NCBI GenBank assembly: GCA_937996595.1 | Contig: CALKVC010000203.1 | Span: 1-13,738, forward strand | From: an uncultured Chitinophagaceae bacterium | GTDB taxonomy: Bacteria; Bacteroidota; Bacteroidia; Chitinophagales; Chitinophagaceae | DNA length: 13,738 bases | Reading direction: 5' to 3' | Shown: positions 1 to 8,314 of the stretch, piece by piece | How the letters are laid out: the number at the start of each line of letters is the position of its first letter | Position numbering within the stretch: the stretch's first letter is position 1 | Notes under the pieces: generated by a model | Database searches by the model: none | Told to the model about the DNA's origin: nothing | The model's input: the letters and a program-made list of their open reading frames with translations, nothing else | Position numbers and translations under genes: made by a program

Positions 1-2
1 CA

Positions 3-3000
3 TATACGAACAGTAACGGTTGTACCAATACCGCCACCCAGCAGGTAACGGTAACTTCCACCAACCTGCTCGATTATGTTAACCTGCAATTCCCCGGATC
101 GGCATCATTTTGCCAGGGGGGTATCCTTACCGCATACGGGCAGGTTTATGAAGCTGGCGTTACTGAAGCGCCAGGGGCAGGGGCTGGTATCACGGTTGAA
201 TTCGGATACAATACTCAGAATACCAACCCGAATACCTGGATCAACTGGCAACCGGCAACTTTTAATGTTCAGGTTGGGAATAACGATGAATATACATCTT
301 CAGTGACCTTACCTGCCGGAACATATTATTACACTTTCCGTTATTCATATATACTTAATAACTGCGGGTACCAGTATGGCGGATTCAGTGCCGGAGGTGG
401 TAATCCATGGGATGGAACGAATTATATAAGCGGGGTACTAACAGTAAATCCGTATCCCACGGTAACGGTTAGCAGCTCATCTGCTTCCGTATGCCTGGGT
501 TCATCGGTTACGTTAACAGCCAGCGGGGCTTCAACATATACCTGGATGCCAGGCTCATTAACGGGAGCCAGTATTGTTGTATCACCCACTTCAAATACAA
601 CGTATACGGTAACGGGTACCAGCGCAGCCGGATGTGCTTCTGCAGATGCATGGACATCCATTTCTGCCGGGGCCTATCATAATGTAGGCATAAAATCTAA
701 TGGCACACTATGGGGCTCCGGGCAAAATACTTATGGACAGATTGGCGACGGAACAACATCGGACAGGTTCAACCCGGTTCAGATAGGTTCTGCAACCAAC
801 TGGGCCATGGTTTCGGCTGGCAGCTTTTACAGCCTGGCCATTAAAACAGATGGAACATTATGGGCCTGGGGATCTAATCTTACCGGCAGCCTGGGTGATG
901 GAACCGTGATAGATAAGACAAGTCCCATCCAGATTGGTACAGCCAGTAACTGGAAAACGGTATCTGCAGGCGGTGGGCATAACCTGGCCATTAAAACAGA
1001 TGGTACGCTTTGGGCTTGGGGTTCCGGTGCCTATGGCCAAATAGGTAACGGAGGGTTTACCCAGGTAAACAGCCCCGTACAGATAGGAACTGCCAATGAT
1101 TGGGCGATGGTTTCGGCTGGTGCTTATCATAGCCTTGCCATTAAAACCAACGGTACCTTATGGGGTTGGGGCCGCGGTACTTCCGGACAACTTGGAGATG
1201 GTTCAGTCACTGAAAAATACAGCCCCATCCAAATTGGCACTGCAACAAACTGGAAGAAAGTGGAAGCTTGTTATTTCCATAGCCTGGCGGTTAAAACAGA
1301 TGGCACGCTGTGGTGTTGGGGAAGAAATATGGAAGGGCAGATAGGTGATGGTACATTGATTCAGAAGAATGTTCCCACCCAATCAGGTACAGCCACAAAC
1401 TGGGCAAACGTAACCGGTGGACTTAATCACAGCATAGGTATCCGTACGAATGGAACTGTATGGGGATGGGGATTCAATTCATATGGTCAATTAGGCAACG
1501 GTGCCCAGGTTATGACAAATCCAACCCCGATACAGGCAGGAACTGCTACAGATTGGATGCAAATGGACGCAGGGTCATACCATACAATGGGCGTAAAAAC
1601 AAGTGCCGCTTTATGGGCATTCGGACGAAATATGGAAGGGCAGTTGGGGGACGGCACTTCATTAACTTTCCAGTTGACACCCAAACTGATTACTCCTTTA
1701 ACAGCCGGGATCACCATAACGGTTAATCCATTGCCAACAGTAAGTTTTACAGGTTTGGCAGCTACTTATTGTATAAATTCTTCTGCGGCTTCATTAACCG
1801 GTTCACCGGCCGGGGGCAGTTTCAGCGGGCCGGGTGTTAGCGGAAATGTCTTTGATCCTGCTGTGGCAGGTGTTGGCGGGCCTTATACGATCACATACAC
1901 TTATACTGACGGTAACGGGTGCACGAATAGTTCATCGCAAACAGTAACTGTATTTGACCTGCCGGGAGGTAGCGGCAGCTTCAACGGCCTGGCAACATCT
2001 TATTGCACATCTGATGCGCCGGTAAATTTAATAGGGAACCCAACCACCGGCACTTTCAGCGGGCCCGGCATTACAGATAATGGCAATGGTACTGCCGTAT
2101 TTTCTCCTTCTGCTGCAGGCGTGGGCACCCATATCATTTCCTATACATTTTCAAATGGTATTTGCAGCAATACGGCAACTGCTTCAGTTACAATCTTAGC
2201 AAATTATACCATAACATCATCTGCTGGTACCGGCGGAACAATATCACCCGTTGGAATCACAACTGTTTGTAGTGGTAACAACCAGGCGTATACGATTACT
2301 GCAGATCCGGGATATTACATCAGTGATGTACTGGTTGATGGCATTTCTATAGGGGCAGTATCAACATATAACTTCACGAATGTTTTATCCTCACATACCA
2401 TTGCAGCCATATTTGAAATTGACTGTTTTGCACCAGAGCTTTCAGCAAACATTACGCATGTAACCTGTAATGGAGCAAATAACGGATCTATTGACCTGGT
2501 TACAATCGGCGGTTCATCTCCGTTCACGTATGCCTGGACAGGACCGGGAGGATTCAATGCCGCAACTGAAGATATTTCAGGGCTGGCTCCGGGTACTTAT
2601 GCCATTGTAGTAACGGCAACGGGTGGATGCACTTCGGGTACCAGTTTTATAGTGAATCAGCCAGACCCATTAGTAGTAAGTTGCAGTGGAACGAATGTAA
2701 CCTGCAACGGGGCAAATAACGGAACGGTTAACGTTTCTGTAAGCGGTGGAACCGGCAACTATACCTATGCATGGACAAATGGTTCCGGCACGTCAGGATC
2801 GGTTACTATCTATCCTTCCAAAGACAATACAATGTATGGCTCCAGCACTTCCAACAGTAATGCATTGGGTGAATATTATGCAGTAGGTAACAGCAATACC
2901 GGGTCGGTACACAGGGCCTTGATGGCATTTGATATAGCCGCAAACATACCTGCAGGCGCCATCATAAATACGGCAACCCTTTCATTTAACGTTTCGGCTG

Positions 3001-4349
3001 CTGCACCGGGTTCTGGTGTACAACCTATTTACATTCATAAAGCCACTGCCGACTGGGGAGAAGGCTCTTCATTCACTTTCCAGTCCGGGGTAGGGGCATC
3101 AGCAACAACAAATGATGCAACCTGGCTTCACAGGTTCTATCCTTCCACCTTGTGGACCAGCCCTGGTGGCGACTTTGCGGGAAGTTCCAGTGCCGTAACA
3201 AATGTAAATACACCTGGGAATTATATCATGGCATCTGGCGGAATGGTATCGGATGTACAGCAATGGCTTAATAGCCCGGCCTCCAATTTTGGCTGGCTGA
3301 TGAAAGGCAATGAATCTGCCAATTCGCAGTCTAAACGGGTAGATTCCAGGGAAAATTCGTTGACTGGTAACCGTCCATCATTGTTTATCACGTATACCAT
3401 ACCTGCAGTGATTGGCAATACCTCATCACTTTCCAACCTTGCGCCGGGTAATTATACAGTTACGGTTACTGATGAAAACGGTTGCAGCTCAACCTGCAGC
3501 TATACCGTTACAGAACCTGCCCCATTGGTTGTTAATTTCAGCGGCCTGGCTGCATCATATTGCACTACGGATGCTGCGGTAACGTTAACGGGTAACCCTT
3601 CCGGGGGAGTATTTAGCGGACCGGGCATCAGCGGCAATGATTTTGATCCGGCAGTAGCAGGCCCCGGCACACATACAATAACATATACCTATTCGGATGG
3701 CATATGCAGCAATGCTGTTACGCAGCAGGTTACTGTTAACATATGTGCAACAACCATCACACTGAACCTTAACGCATTCCTGGAAGGCTTCTACTCCGAC
3801 ATCAATACCATGCGGGCTACTATTTTTGACCTGGGCATCAGTACCGATCCATCTGAAACAGATACCATTACTGTAAACCTTTGGGCTCAAAGCAGCTTGT
3901 CAAACCCAAATCCGGATCATTCCGTTCAGGCAGTCATTCATACAGACGGTACGGCTTCCATGCAGTTTCCGCTTTCTGTAAACGGGAACGCGTATTTTAT
4001 TGCCGTTAAGCACCGTAACCACCTGGAAACCTGGAGCAAATTGCCGGTGATGTTCAGCAGCACAACCGATTATGATTTCAGCAGCAGCCTGGCACAGGCA
4101 TATGACGACGGAGTGAATCCTCCCATGGCAACGGTTGCCGGAGGCAAGTTTGCATTCTATGGCGGCGATGTGAACCAGGATGGGGGAATTGATGCAACCG
4201 ACCAGGGAGAAGTAGATAATGATGTGGCATTGTTCGCATTTGGGTATAATACGACAGACATTACAGGTGATGGGTCTACCGATGCATCAGATATGCAGGC
4301 AGTGGATAACAATCTTACCCTGTTCCTGTTTTATGCCAGGCCATATTAA
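3..4349 (+). CDS. Giant modular secreted surface protein, 5'-partial (Ig/PKD-like, RCC1 propeller, SprB, DNRLRE, dockerin-like)
   Basis: The frame is open from the left edge (1448 codons visible), so the start and any signal peptide lie outside; the GTG at 303 is only internal. Modules in order: tail of an Ig-like repeat (3-62); a module with many aromatic residues ending in SGVLTVNP (63-455); an Ig-like repeat (456-650); seven RCC1 repeats (651-1706); the apparent last strand of that Ig-like repeat (1707-1738); two PKD-like repeats with FSGPG motifs (1739-2200); an InlB B-like repeat (2203-2425); a SprB repeat (2434-2660); a second SprB repeat (2673-2789 and 3411-3531) split by a DNRLRE-type domain (2790-3410); a third PKD-like repeat (3532-3745); and a C-terminal module with KHRNHLETWS, ending in two Ca-binding loops DVNQDGGIDATD and DITGDGSTDASD. 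These families are typical of secreted Bacteroidota adhesins and gliding-associated proteins. No usual type IX C-terminal sorting domain is recognisable. The ligand is unknown. Confidence 0.93.
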   Translation, partial: YTNSNGCTNTATQQVTVTSTNLLDYVNLQFPGSASFCQGGILTAYGQVYEAGVTEAPGAGAGITVEFGYNTQNTNPNTWINWQPATFNVQVGNNDEYTSSVTLPAGTYYYTFRYSYILNNCGYQYGGFSAGGGNPWDGTNYISGVLTVNPYPTVTVSSSSASVCLGSSVTLTASGASTYTWMPGSLTGASIVVSPTSNTTYTVTGTSAAGCASADAWTSISAGAYHNVGIKSNGTLWGSGQNTYGQIGDGTTSDRFNPVQIGSATNWAMVSAGSFYSLAIKTDGTLWAWGSNLTGSLGDGTVIDKTSPIQIGTASNWKTVSAGGGHNLAIKTDGTLWAWGSGAYGQIGNGGFTQVNSPVQIGTANDWAMVSAGAYHSLAIKTNGTLWGWGRGTSGQLGDGSVTEKYSPIQIGTATNWKKVEACYFHSLAVKTDGTLWCWGRNMEGQIGDGTLIQKNVPTQSGTATNWANVTGGLNHSIGIRTNGTVWGWGFNSYGQLGNGAQVMTNPTPIQAGTATDWMQMDAGSYHTMGVKTSAALWAFGRNMEGQLGDGTSLTFQLTPKLITPLTAGITITVNPLPTVSFTGLAATYCINSSAASLTGSPAGGSFSGPGVSGNVFDPAVAGVGGPYTITYTYTDGNGCTNSSSQTVTVFDLPGGSGSFNGLATSYCTSDAPVNLIGNPTTGTFSGPGITDNGNGTAVFSPSAAGVGTHIISYTFSNGICSNTATASVTILANYTITSSAGTGGTISPVGITTVCSGNNQAYTITADPGYYISDVLVDGISIGAVSTYNFTNVLSSHTIAAIFEIDCFAPELSANITHVTCNGANNGSIDLVTIGGSSPFTYAWTGPGGFNAATEDISGLAPGTYAIVVTATGGCTSGTSFIVNQPDPLVVSCSGTNVTCNGANNGTVNVSVSGGTGNYTYAWTNGSGTSGSVTIYPSKDNTMYGSSTSNSNALGEYYAVGNSNTGSVHRALMAFDIAANIPAGAIINTATLSFNVSAAAPGSGVQPIYIHKATADWGEGSSFTFQSGVGASATTNDATWLHRFYPSTLWTSPGGDFAGSSSAVTNVNTPGNYIMASGGMVSDVQQWLNSPASNFGWLMKGNESANSQSKRVDSRENSLTGNRPSLFITYTIPAVIGNTSSLSNLAPGNYTVTVTDENGCSSTCSYTVTEPAPLVVNFSGLAASYCTTDAAVTLTGNPSGGVFSGPGISGNDFDPAVAGPGTHTITYTYSDGICSNAVTQQVTVNICATTITLNLNAFLEGFYSDINTMRATIFDLGISTDPSETDTITVNLWAQSSLSNPNPDHSVQAVIHTDGTASMQFPLSVNGNAYFIAVKHRNHLETWSKLPVMFSSTTDYDFSSSLAQAYDDGVNPPMATVAGGKFAFYGGDVNQDGGIDATDQGEVDNDVALFAFGYNTTDITGDGSTDASDMQAVDNNLTLFLFYARPY
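651..1706 (+). repeat. Seven in-frame RCC1 repeats encoding a beta-propeller
   Basis: Repeats begin at tryptophan codons at 651, 801, 951, 1101, 1251, 1401 and 1554. The period is exactly 150 nt for the first five intervals and 153 nt for the sixth. Each unit follows the pattern W..VSAG..HSLAIKTDGTLW.WG....GQ.GDGT....P.QIGTA.N, the usual bacterial RCC1 form. Seven units match the seven blades of the RCC1 propeller, so it is probably a complete closed ring. The last unit is the most divergent: SAALW replaces DGTLW. Confidence 0.93.
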
Positions 4350-4382
4350 AAGCAGCATAAGTAATTAGCTGATAATAAGTAT

Positions 4383-4449
4383 AAAAGGAATCTGAAATTA
4401 CAATGATATCTGGATGGGAAATCATAGGTAATGACAGATTCCTTTTTTA
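4383..4449 (+). terminator. Long-hairpin intrinsic terminator after the giant surface protein
   Basis: A perfect 12-bp stem, AAAAGGAATCTG (4383-4394) with CAGATTCCTTTT (4435-4446), ends in a run of six T (4443-4448). The 40-nt interior can pair further: ATTAC (4397-4401) with GTAAT (4428-4432), and ATGAT (4403-4407) with ATCAT (4421-4425). The whole would be one extended stem with small internal loops. It lies 34 nt after the stop codon. Confidence 0.75.
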
Positions 4450-4582
4450 TGTCCGGACTTTACTAAAACCGGAAATGTTAAACTGAGCAGTATCAACGTT
4501 TTTTCTGATTGCAGTCATAATTTGAAATTTCTAATGACAGTAGCTTCGGTATTGCAAGGATTTTTAATTGCTGATTTTTTAC

Positions 4583-4590
4583 AGTCTTTG
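4583..4590 (+). promoter_or_regulatory. Possible -7 element upstream of the universal stress gene
   Basis: AGTCTTTG, followed by C, resembles the Bacteroidota -7 element TAnnTTTG only in its TTTG half. No TTG lies at the usual 17-19 nt upstream. It sits 29 nt before the chosen ATG, similar to the promoter placement before rpsJ. This is a weak call based on position and the TTTGC core. Confidence 0.25.
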
Positions 4591-4619
4591 CAATAAACCT
4601 ATTCTAAAAATTGTCAGTT

Positions 4620-5438
4620 ATGAAAACAATAATTATTGGGACTGATTTTTCTCCGGTTGCCATGAACGCAGCCAGATATGGTATGGATATGGCAAACGCC
4701 ATTGGGGCTGATGTAATCCTGTTTCATGCATATCATATACCGGTAAGTTACGGAGAAGTGCCAATCATCATGGACCTGGAAGGTTCCAGGAAACTGGCTG
4801 AATCTGAATTGGGGAAAGTTAAAGAATCATTGCTGAAAGACAAAACAGGTAAACCGGGTATAAGGTCTGAGGTAAGGGTTGGTGAGTTTTTCCGTGAACT
4901 CAAAAATCTCTGTGAAGAAGTGAAACCGTATGCAGTAATACTGGGCAGCCAGGGGACATCTGCTGCTGAACGATTTCTCTTTGGCAGCCACGCTACATTT
5001 GCCATGAAGCACCTGATGTGGCCACTAATCACTGTTCCGCCACATGCATCTTTTTCTGCAGTGAGAAAGGTTGGCCTTGCATGCGATTTTAATGAAGTGG
5101 TGGCAACCATTCCTGTAGAGGAAATTCGCACGCTGGTAAATGATTTTAATGCAGAACTGCACATACTGCATACCGGAAGCAATGAAAAATTTGACCCGGA
5201 ACTCGTTTTTGAATCAGGGTTGATACAGGAGATGCTGGGCCCGTTGAAGCCGCAATACCATTTTATTACGCACGAAAATATTGATGAGGGAATCATGGAT
5301 TTTGCAGACAGGAATTATCTTGACCTGTTGCTGGTGTTACCCAAACGGCATAGCTTACCCGAAAGAATCATGCACAAAAGCCATACCAGGCAATTGGTGC
5401 TGCACAGCCATGTTCCGGTGATGGCATTGCATCAGTGA
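4620..5438 (+). CDS. Universal stress protein, tandem UspA domains
   Basis: 272 residues, two UspA-type domains in tandem, probably cytoplasmic. Domain 1 (about 1-140) opens with KTIIIGTDFSPVA and carries the full ATP-binding pattern G-2x-G-9x-G-S at G109, G112, G122 and S123. Domain 2 (about 148-272) keeps the fold but lacks that glycine pattern; the equivalent stretch reads LPKRHSLPERIMHKSHTRQL, so it probably does not bind nucleotide the same way. I chose ATG 4620 over the in-frame TTG at 4611 because MKTIIIGTDFS is the usual start of this family. The gene stands alone between two terminators. UspA family proteins are linked to stress and stationary-phase survival; the specific role here is unknown. 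Confidence 0.93.
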   Translation: MKTIIIGTDFSPVAMNAARYGMDMANAIGADVILFHAYHIPVSYGEVPIIMDLEGSRKLAESELGKVKESLLKDKTGKPGIRSEVRVGEFFRELKNLCEEVKPYAVILGSQGTSAAERFLFGSHATFAMKHLMWPLITVPPHASFSAVRKVGLACDFNEVVATIPVEEIRTLVNDFNAELHILHTGSNEKFDPELVFESGLIQEMLGPLKPQYHFITHENIDEGIMDFADRNYLDLLLVLPKRHSLPERIMHKSHTRQLVLHSHVPVMALHQ

Positions 5439-5464
5439 TTTTTGCAAATGGATAATTTATTACT

Positions 5465-5499
5465 GGCATATCTCCTTACGAAGAGATATGCCTTTTTTT
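5465..5499 (+). terminator. Intrinsic terminator of the universal stress gene
   Basis: A perfect 10-bp stem, GGCATATCTC (5465-5474) with GAGATATGCC (5483-5492), an 8-nt loop and seven T (5493-5499). The T run overlaps the last two bases of the convergent minus-strand gene's stop codon (5498-5500). On the minus strand the hairpin is not followed by a T run, so it looks one-directional. Confidence 0.9.
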
Positions 5500-6682
5500 A
5501 CCAAGCCATGGAGATCTTCCCGTTTTCCAGTTTGAGGAAATACAGGTGTTTGTTTTCAAAATAATCAGGGGTTGATTTGCTGCTGTTGAAAACAGGCCTG
5601 AAGTTGTAGATGTTGAATACTTTCTCTCCGATCGTATCCAGGTGGTTCATGTAATCGTTAGGGTTAGTTATGAGCAGCCGGGTAAAGATGTACGTCATTT
5701 CAAATCCTTTATAGGCAAAATCTGAAGGCACGCCCTTGTATTTTTTCAGGTAGGCATTTTGCAGCAACCTGCTCAGGGTATCCAGTTTGTTGTTATAGTA
5801 TGGCGATGTTATATAAACGGGAAAACCGGTAAAACTCTTCTTGTTCCTGAAAGATTTGAAAACATCCCAGTTAGGCATGCCGTACAGGGTGGTTGGGTAT
5901 GTTTTATGCAAAGCGGCAATTTCAGCCGAAAGTTTATATGCGAAATATTCATCGAGGCTGCCGGCAATGATGATGTTTCTTTTTGTGCTGTCTAGTTTTA
6001 ATTTAATGGCATTGAAGTTACTGTCGGTTATATTAACCGTTTTTATATTCATGATGGCATTTCCGTCCGGTTCATTCAGTTGCCTGAAATACCCGGCAAC
6101 CCGGTCTTCCTGTAAACCCGGCTTTCGGCAAAGGATGATCTCGTTGGTTCCGTGGTTTTGCAGGAGGTAAGCATATATCGCTTCGCAATGTGCTTTCAGC
6201 GTTGAATTGGCAATTGCCAGGAACGGGTTTGCCGTTACGCCGCCGTCATTGGGATAGGTGGCTGAAATGAATGGAATATGTTGCTGTTGGGCAAAATCTG
6301 CCAGCAGGCTAAAATCGTTATCCCTTACCGATCCTATGATAAGGTGCAGGTCATTCATCTTGCCACTATTTATGAGTGAATCTAAATTTCCCTGGGCCGA
6401 CCTGGTATCGTAAATATAGGTTTCAATACGGGCATCCGGGAATGCCATACTGTCTAAAGCAATCATGGCACCATGAATGAAATCCAATCCCTGGAAACTG
6501 AAACGGGGAAAATTATCCTGGTATTTGTAATAATTGCCTTTAAAAACAGAATCAAGGTAAACAGGAGCGAAAATGCCTACTTTGTATTTCCTGATGCTGT
6601 CGTTTTCATTTACCTGGGCATGAAGGCCGGTATAAAAGAAAGTGCTTACAAAGAATAAAATTCCGGAAATAACCTTTTGCAT
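5498..6682 (-). CDS. Exported type I periplasmic-binding-fold protein (ABC-type substrate-binding-like)
   Basis: 394 residues. A signal peptide is clear: MQKV, then a hydrophobic stretch (residues 5-20) and a likely signal peptidase I site at GLHA|QV (after residue 22). The mature protein starts with KYKVGIFAPVYLDSVF and continues with alternating strand/helix segments such as LHLIIGSVRDNDFSLLADFA, HIPFISATYPN, RNIIIAGSLDEYFAYKL and LYGMPNWDVFKSF. This matches the leucine-binding/receptor ligand-binding family (Peripla_BP_6-like). No permease or ATPase gene lies nearby, so it may be a sensor or a cell-envelope protein rather than a transporter subunit. It follows guaA on the same strand after 90 nt filled mostly by a heptamer array, with no clear promoter of its own, so co-transcription with guaA is possible. 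The ligand cannot be told from the sequence. Confidence 0.85.
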   Translation of the reverse strand: MQKVISGILFFVSTFFYTGLHAQVNENDSIRKYKVGIFAPVYLDSVFKGNYYKYQDNFPRFSFQGLDFIHGAMIALDSMAFPDARIETYIYDTRSAQGNLDSLINSGKMNDLHLIIGSVRDNDFSLLADFAQQQHIPFISATYPNDGGVTANPFLAIANSTLKAHCEAIYAYLLQNHGTNEIILCRKPGLQEDRVAGYFRQLNEPDGNAIMNIKTVNITDSNFNAIKLKLDSTKRNIIIAGSLDEYFAYKLSAEIAALHKTYPTTLYGMPNWDVFKSFRNKKSFTGFPVYITSPYYNNKLDTLSRLLQNAYLKKYKGVPSDFAYKGFEMTYIFTRLLITNPNDYMNHLDTIGEKVFNIYNFRPVFNSSKSTPDYFENKHLYFLKLENGKISMAW

Positions 6683-6702
6683 ACGTTTTCATTATTGATA
6701 AA

Positions 6703-6772
6703 CCTCAAACTTCAAACCTCAAACTTCAAACCTCAAACTTCAAACCTCAAACTTCAAACCACAAACCACCAA
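6703..6772. repeat. Heptamer tandem array between guaA and the binding-protein gene
   Basis: Ten consecutive 7-bp units in strict phase on the plus strand: CCTCAAA and CTTCAAA alternating (eight units, four exact 14-bp copies), then CCACAAA and CCACCAA. The array stops exactly at the base before the guaA stop codon. It lies in the guaA 3' region and upstream of the binding-protein gene on the minus strand. Confidence 0.95.
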
Positions 6773-8308
6773 TCATTCCCATTCAATAGTTGCCGGCGGT
6801 TTGCTGCTGATATCATATACAACCCTGTTGATACCTTTTACATTATTGATGATTTCGTTGGATACATAGGCCAGGAAATCATATGGTAAATGTGCCCAGT
6901 CTGCTGTCATACCATCAACAGAGGTAACGGCGCGAAGTGCGATGGTGTATTCATAGGTACGTTCATCACCCATCACGCCCACACTTTTTACCGGTAACAA
7001 AATACTGCCTGCCTGCCACACTTTTTCGTAAAGACCGAATTTTTTCAGGCTTTCTGTATACACATAGTCTGCTTCCTGCAATAATTGTACCTTTTCTTCC
7101 GTAACCTCGCCTAAAATCCTGATGGCAAGGCCCGGGCCAGGGAAAGGGTGGCGGTTCAGCATATCGGCCGGTATGCCCAGTTCAACGCCGATCTTTCTTA
7201 CTTCATCTTTAAACAGGTACCGTAAAGGCTCTACAAGTTTCAATTTCATCTTGTCGGGTAATCCGCCAACATTATGGTGCGATTTGATGGTAACCGATGG
7301 CCCGTGTACGGAAACTGATTCAATAACATCCGGGTAAATAGTTCCCTGTCCCAGGTAGCTGATGCCTTCAATCCTGTGCGCTTCCTGGTCAAATACTTCA
7401 ATGAAACAGTTGCCGATGGCTTTTCTTTTTTCTTCGGGCAGTGTTTTACCGGCCAGTTTTGTATAAAAATGTTCGCTGGCATTTACTCCGGTAACGTTAA
7501 GGCCTAGTTGCTCATATGATTTCAGCACATTATCAAATTCATATTTCCTCAGTACGCCGTTATCAACAAAAATGCCATACAGGTTTTTCCCGATGGCCCG
7601 GTGAATCAATGTGGCGGCAACCGTACTGTCTACGCCGCCGCTCAATCCCATCACCACTTTACTGTTTCCCAGCGTTTCTTTCAGCGAAGCAACCGTATCG
7701 GTTATGTAATGGGCGGGCGTCCAGTCTTGGTTGCAACCGCATATATGTACCAGAAAATTGGAAATGATTTTTTTGCCTTCAGTTGAATGATACACTTCGG
7801 GGTGGAACTGAAGGCCATATATTTTACCCGGAACAGTTGAACTGTTTGCAAAAGCCGCAACAGGTATGCTTTCTGTGGTGCCCAGCAAATCAAAGCCATG
7901 GGGCAGTTGTTTAATACTGTCGCTATGGCTCATCCATACCTGCGATTCGGCCGGAAGCCCTTCCAGTAAAGCATCCTGCTTATTAATATGCAGGGTTGCC
8001 CGTCCATATTCCCTTTTATCGCTCCCGGCTACAATTCCTCCGTATAATTTGGCTGTTAACTGTGCACCATAGCATATTCCCAATATGGGTAATCTTGCTG
8101 CCAGTGCTTCAATATCAATTAATGGCGCTTTTTCATCATTTACAGAAAAAGGAGAACCGGATAATATGATTCCTTTCAGTGCGGGATCAAAACTGATTTC
8201 CCTGTTAAATGGCAGTATTTCGCAAAACACATTGGCCTCACGTACAACCCTTGCAATCAATTGGGTATACTGCGAGCCGAAGTCAAGAATAACGATCTTT
8301 TCAGTCAT
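6773..8308 (-). CDS. guaA: GMP synthase (glutamine-hydrolysing)
   Basis: 511 residues, full length for bacterial GuaA. It converts XMP, ATP and glutamine to GMP, the last step of guanine nucleotide synthesis, in the cytoplasm. The N-terminal class I glutamine amidotransferase domain starts EKIVILDFGSQYTQLIARVV and has the triad: nucleophile C79 in GICYGAQ, and H169 and E171 in LQFHPE. The ATP pyrophosphatase domain carries the PP-loop SGGVDS (223-228). The C-terminal dimerisation domain has HPFPGPGLAIRILGE and ends with the family's PPATIEWE. ATG 8308 is chosen over the upstream in-frame TTG 8317, since that TTG lies within the promoter-like -7 element and family members begin close to the EKIVILDFG motif. 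All key residues are present. It is divergently oriented to the GIN-domain gene. Confidence 0.98.
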   Translation of the reverse strand: MTEKIVILDFGSQYTQLIARVVREANVFCEILPFNREISFDPALKGIILSGSPFSVNDEKAPLIDIEALAARLPILGICYGAQLTAKLYGGIVAGSDKREYGRATLHINKQDALLEGLPAESQVWMSHSDSIKQLPHGFDLLGTTESIPVAAFANSSTVPGKIYGLQFHPEVYHSTEGKKIISNFLVHICGCNQDWTPAHYITDTVASLKETLGNSKVVMGLSGGVDSTVAATLIHRAIGKNLYGIFVDNGVLRKYEFDNVLKSYEQLGLNVTGVNASEHFYTKLAGKTLPEEKRKAIGNCFIEVFDQEAHRIEGISYLGQGTIYPDVIESVSVHGPSVTIKSHHNVGGLPDKMKLKLVEPLRYLFKDEVRKIGVELGIPADMLNRHPFPGPGLAIRILGEVTEEKVQLLQEADYVYTESLKKFGLYEKVWQAGSILLPVKSVGVMGDERTYEYTIALRAVTSVDGMTADWAHLPYDFLAYVSNEIINNVKGINRVVYDISSKPPATIEWE

Positions 8309-8314
8309 ACCGGG

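Noticed and set aside
303..305. GTG at 303 as the start of the giant surface protein
   Set aside because: The same frame is open to position 3 and encodes a continuous domain across 303 (including WINWQPATFNVQVGNNDEYT just upstream), so the true start is outside the window.
4748..5296. A 182-codon minus-strand frame opposite the universal stress gene
   Set aside because: Antisense shadow; the plus strand has a clear UspA family protein with its own terminator.
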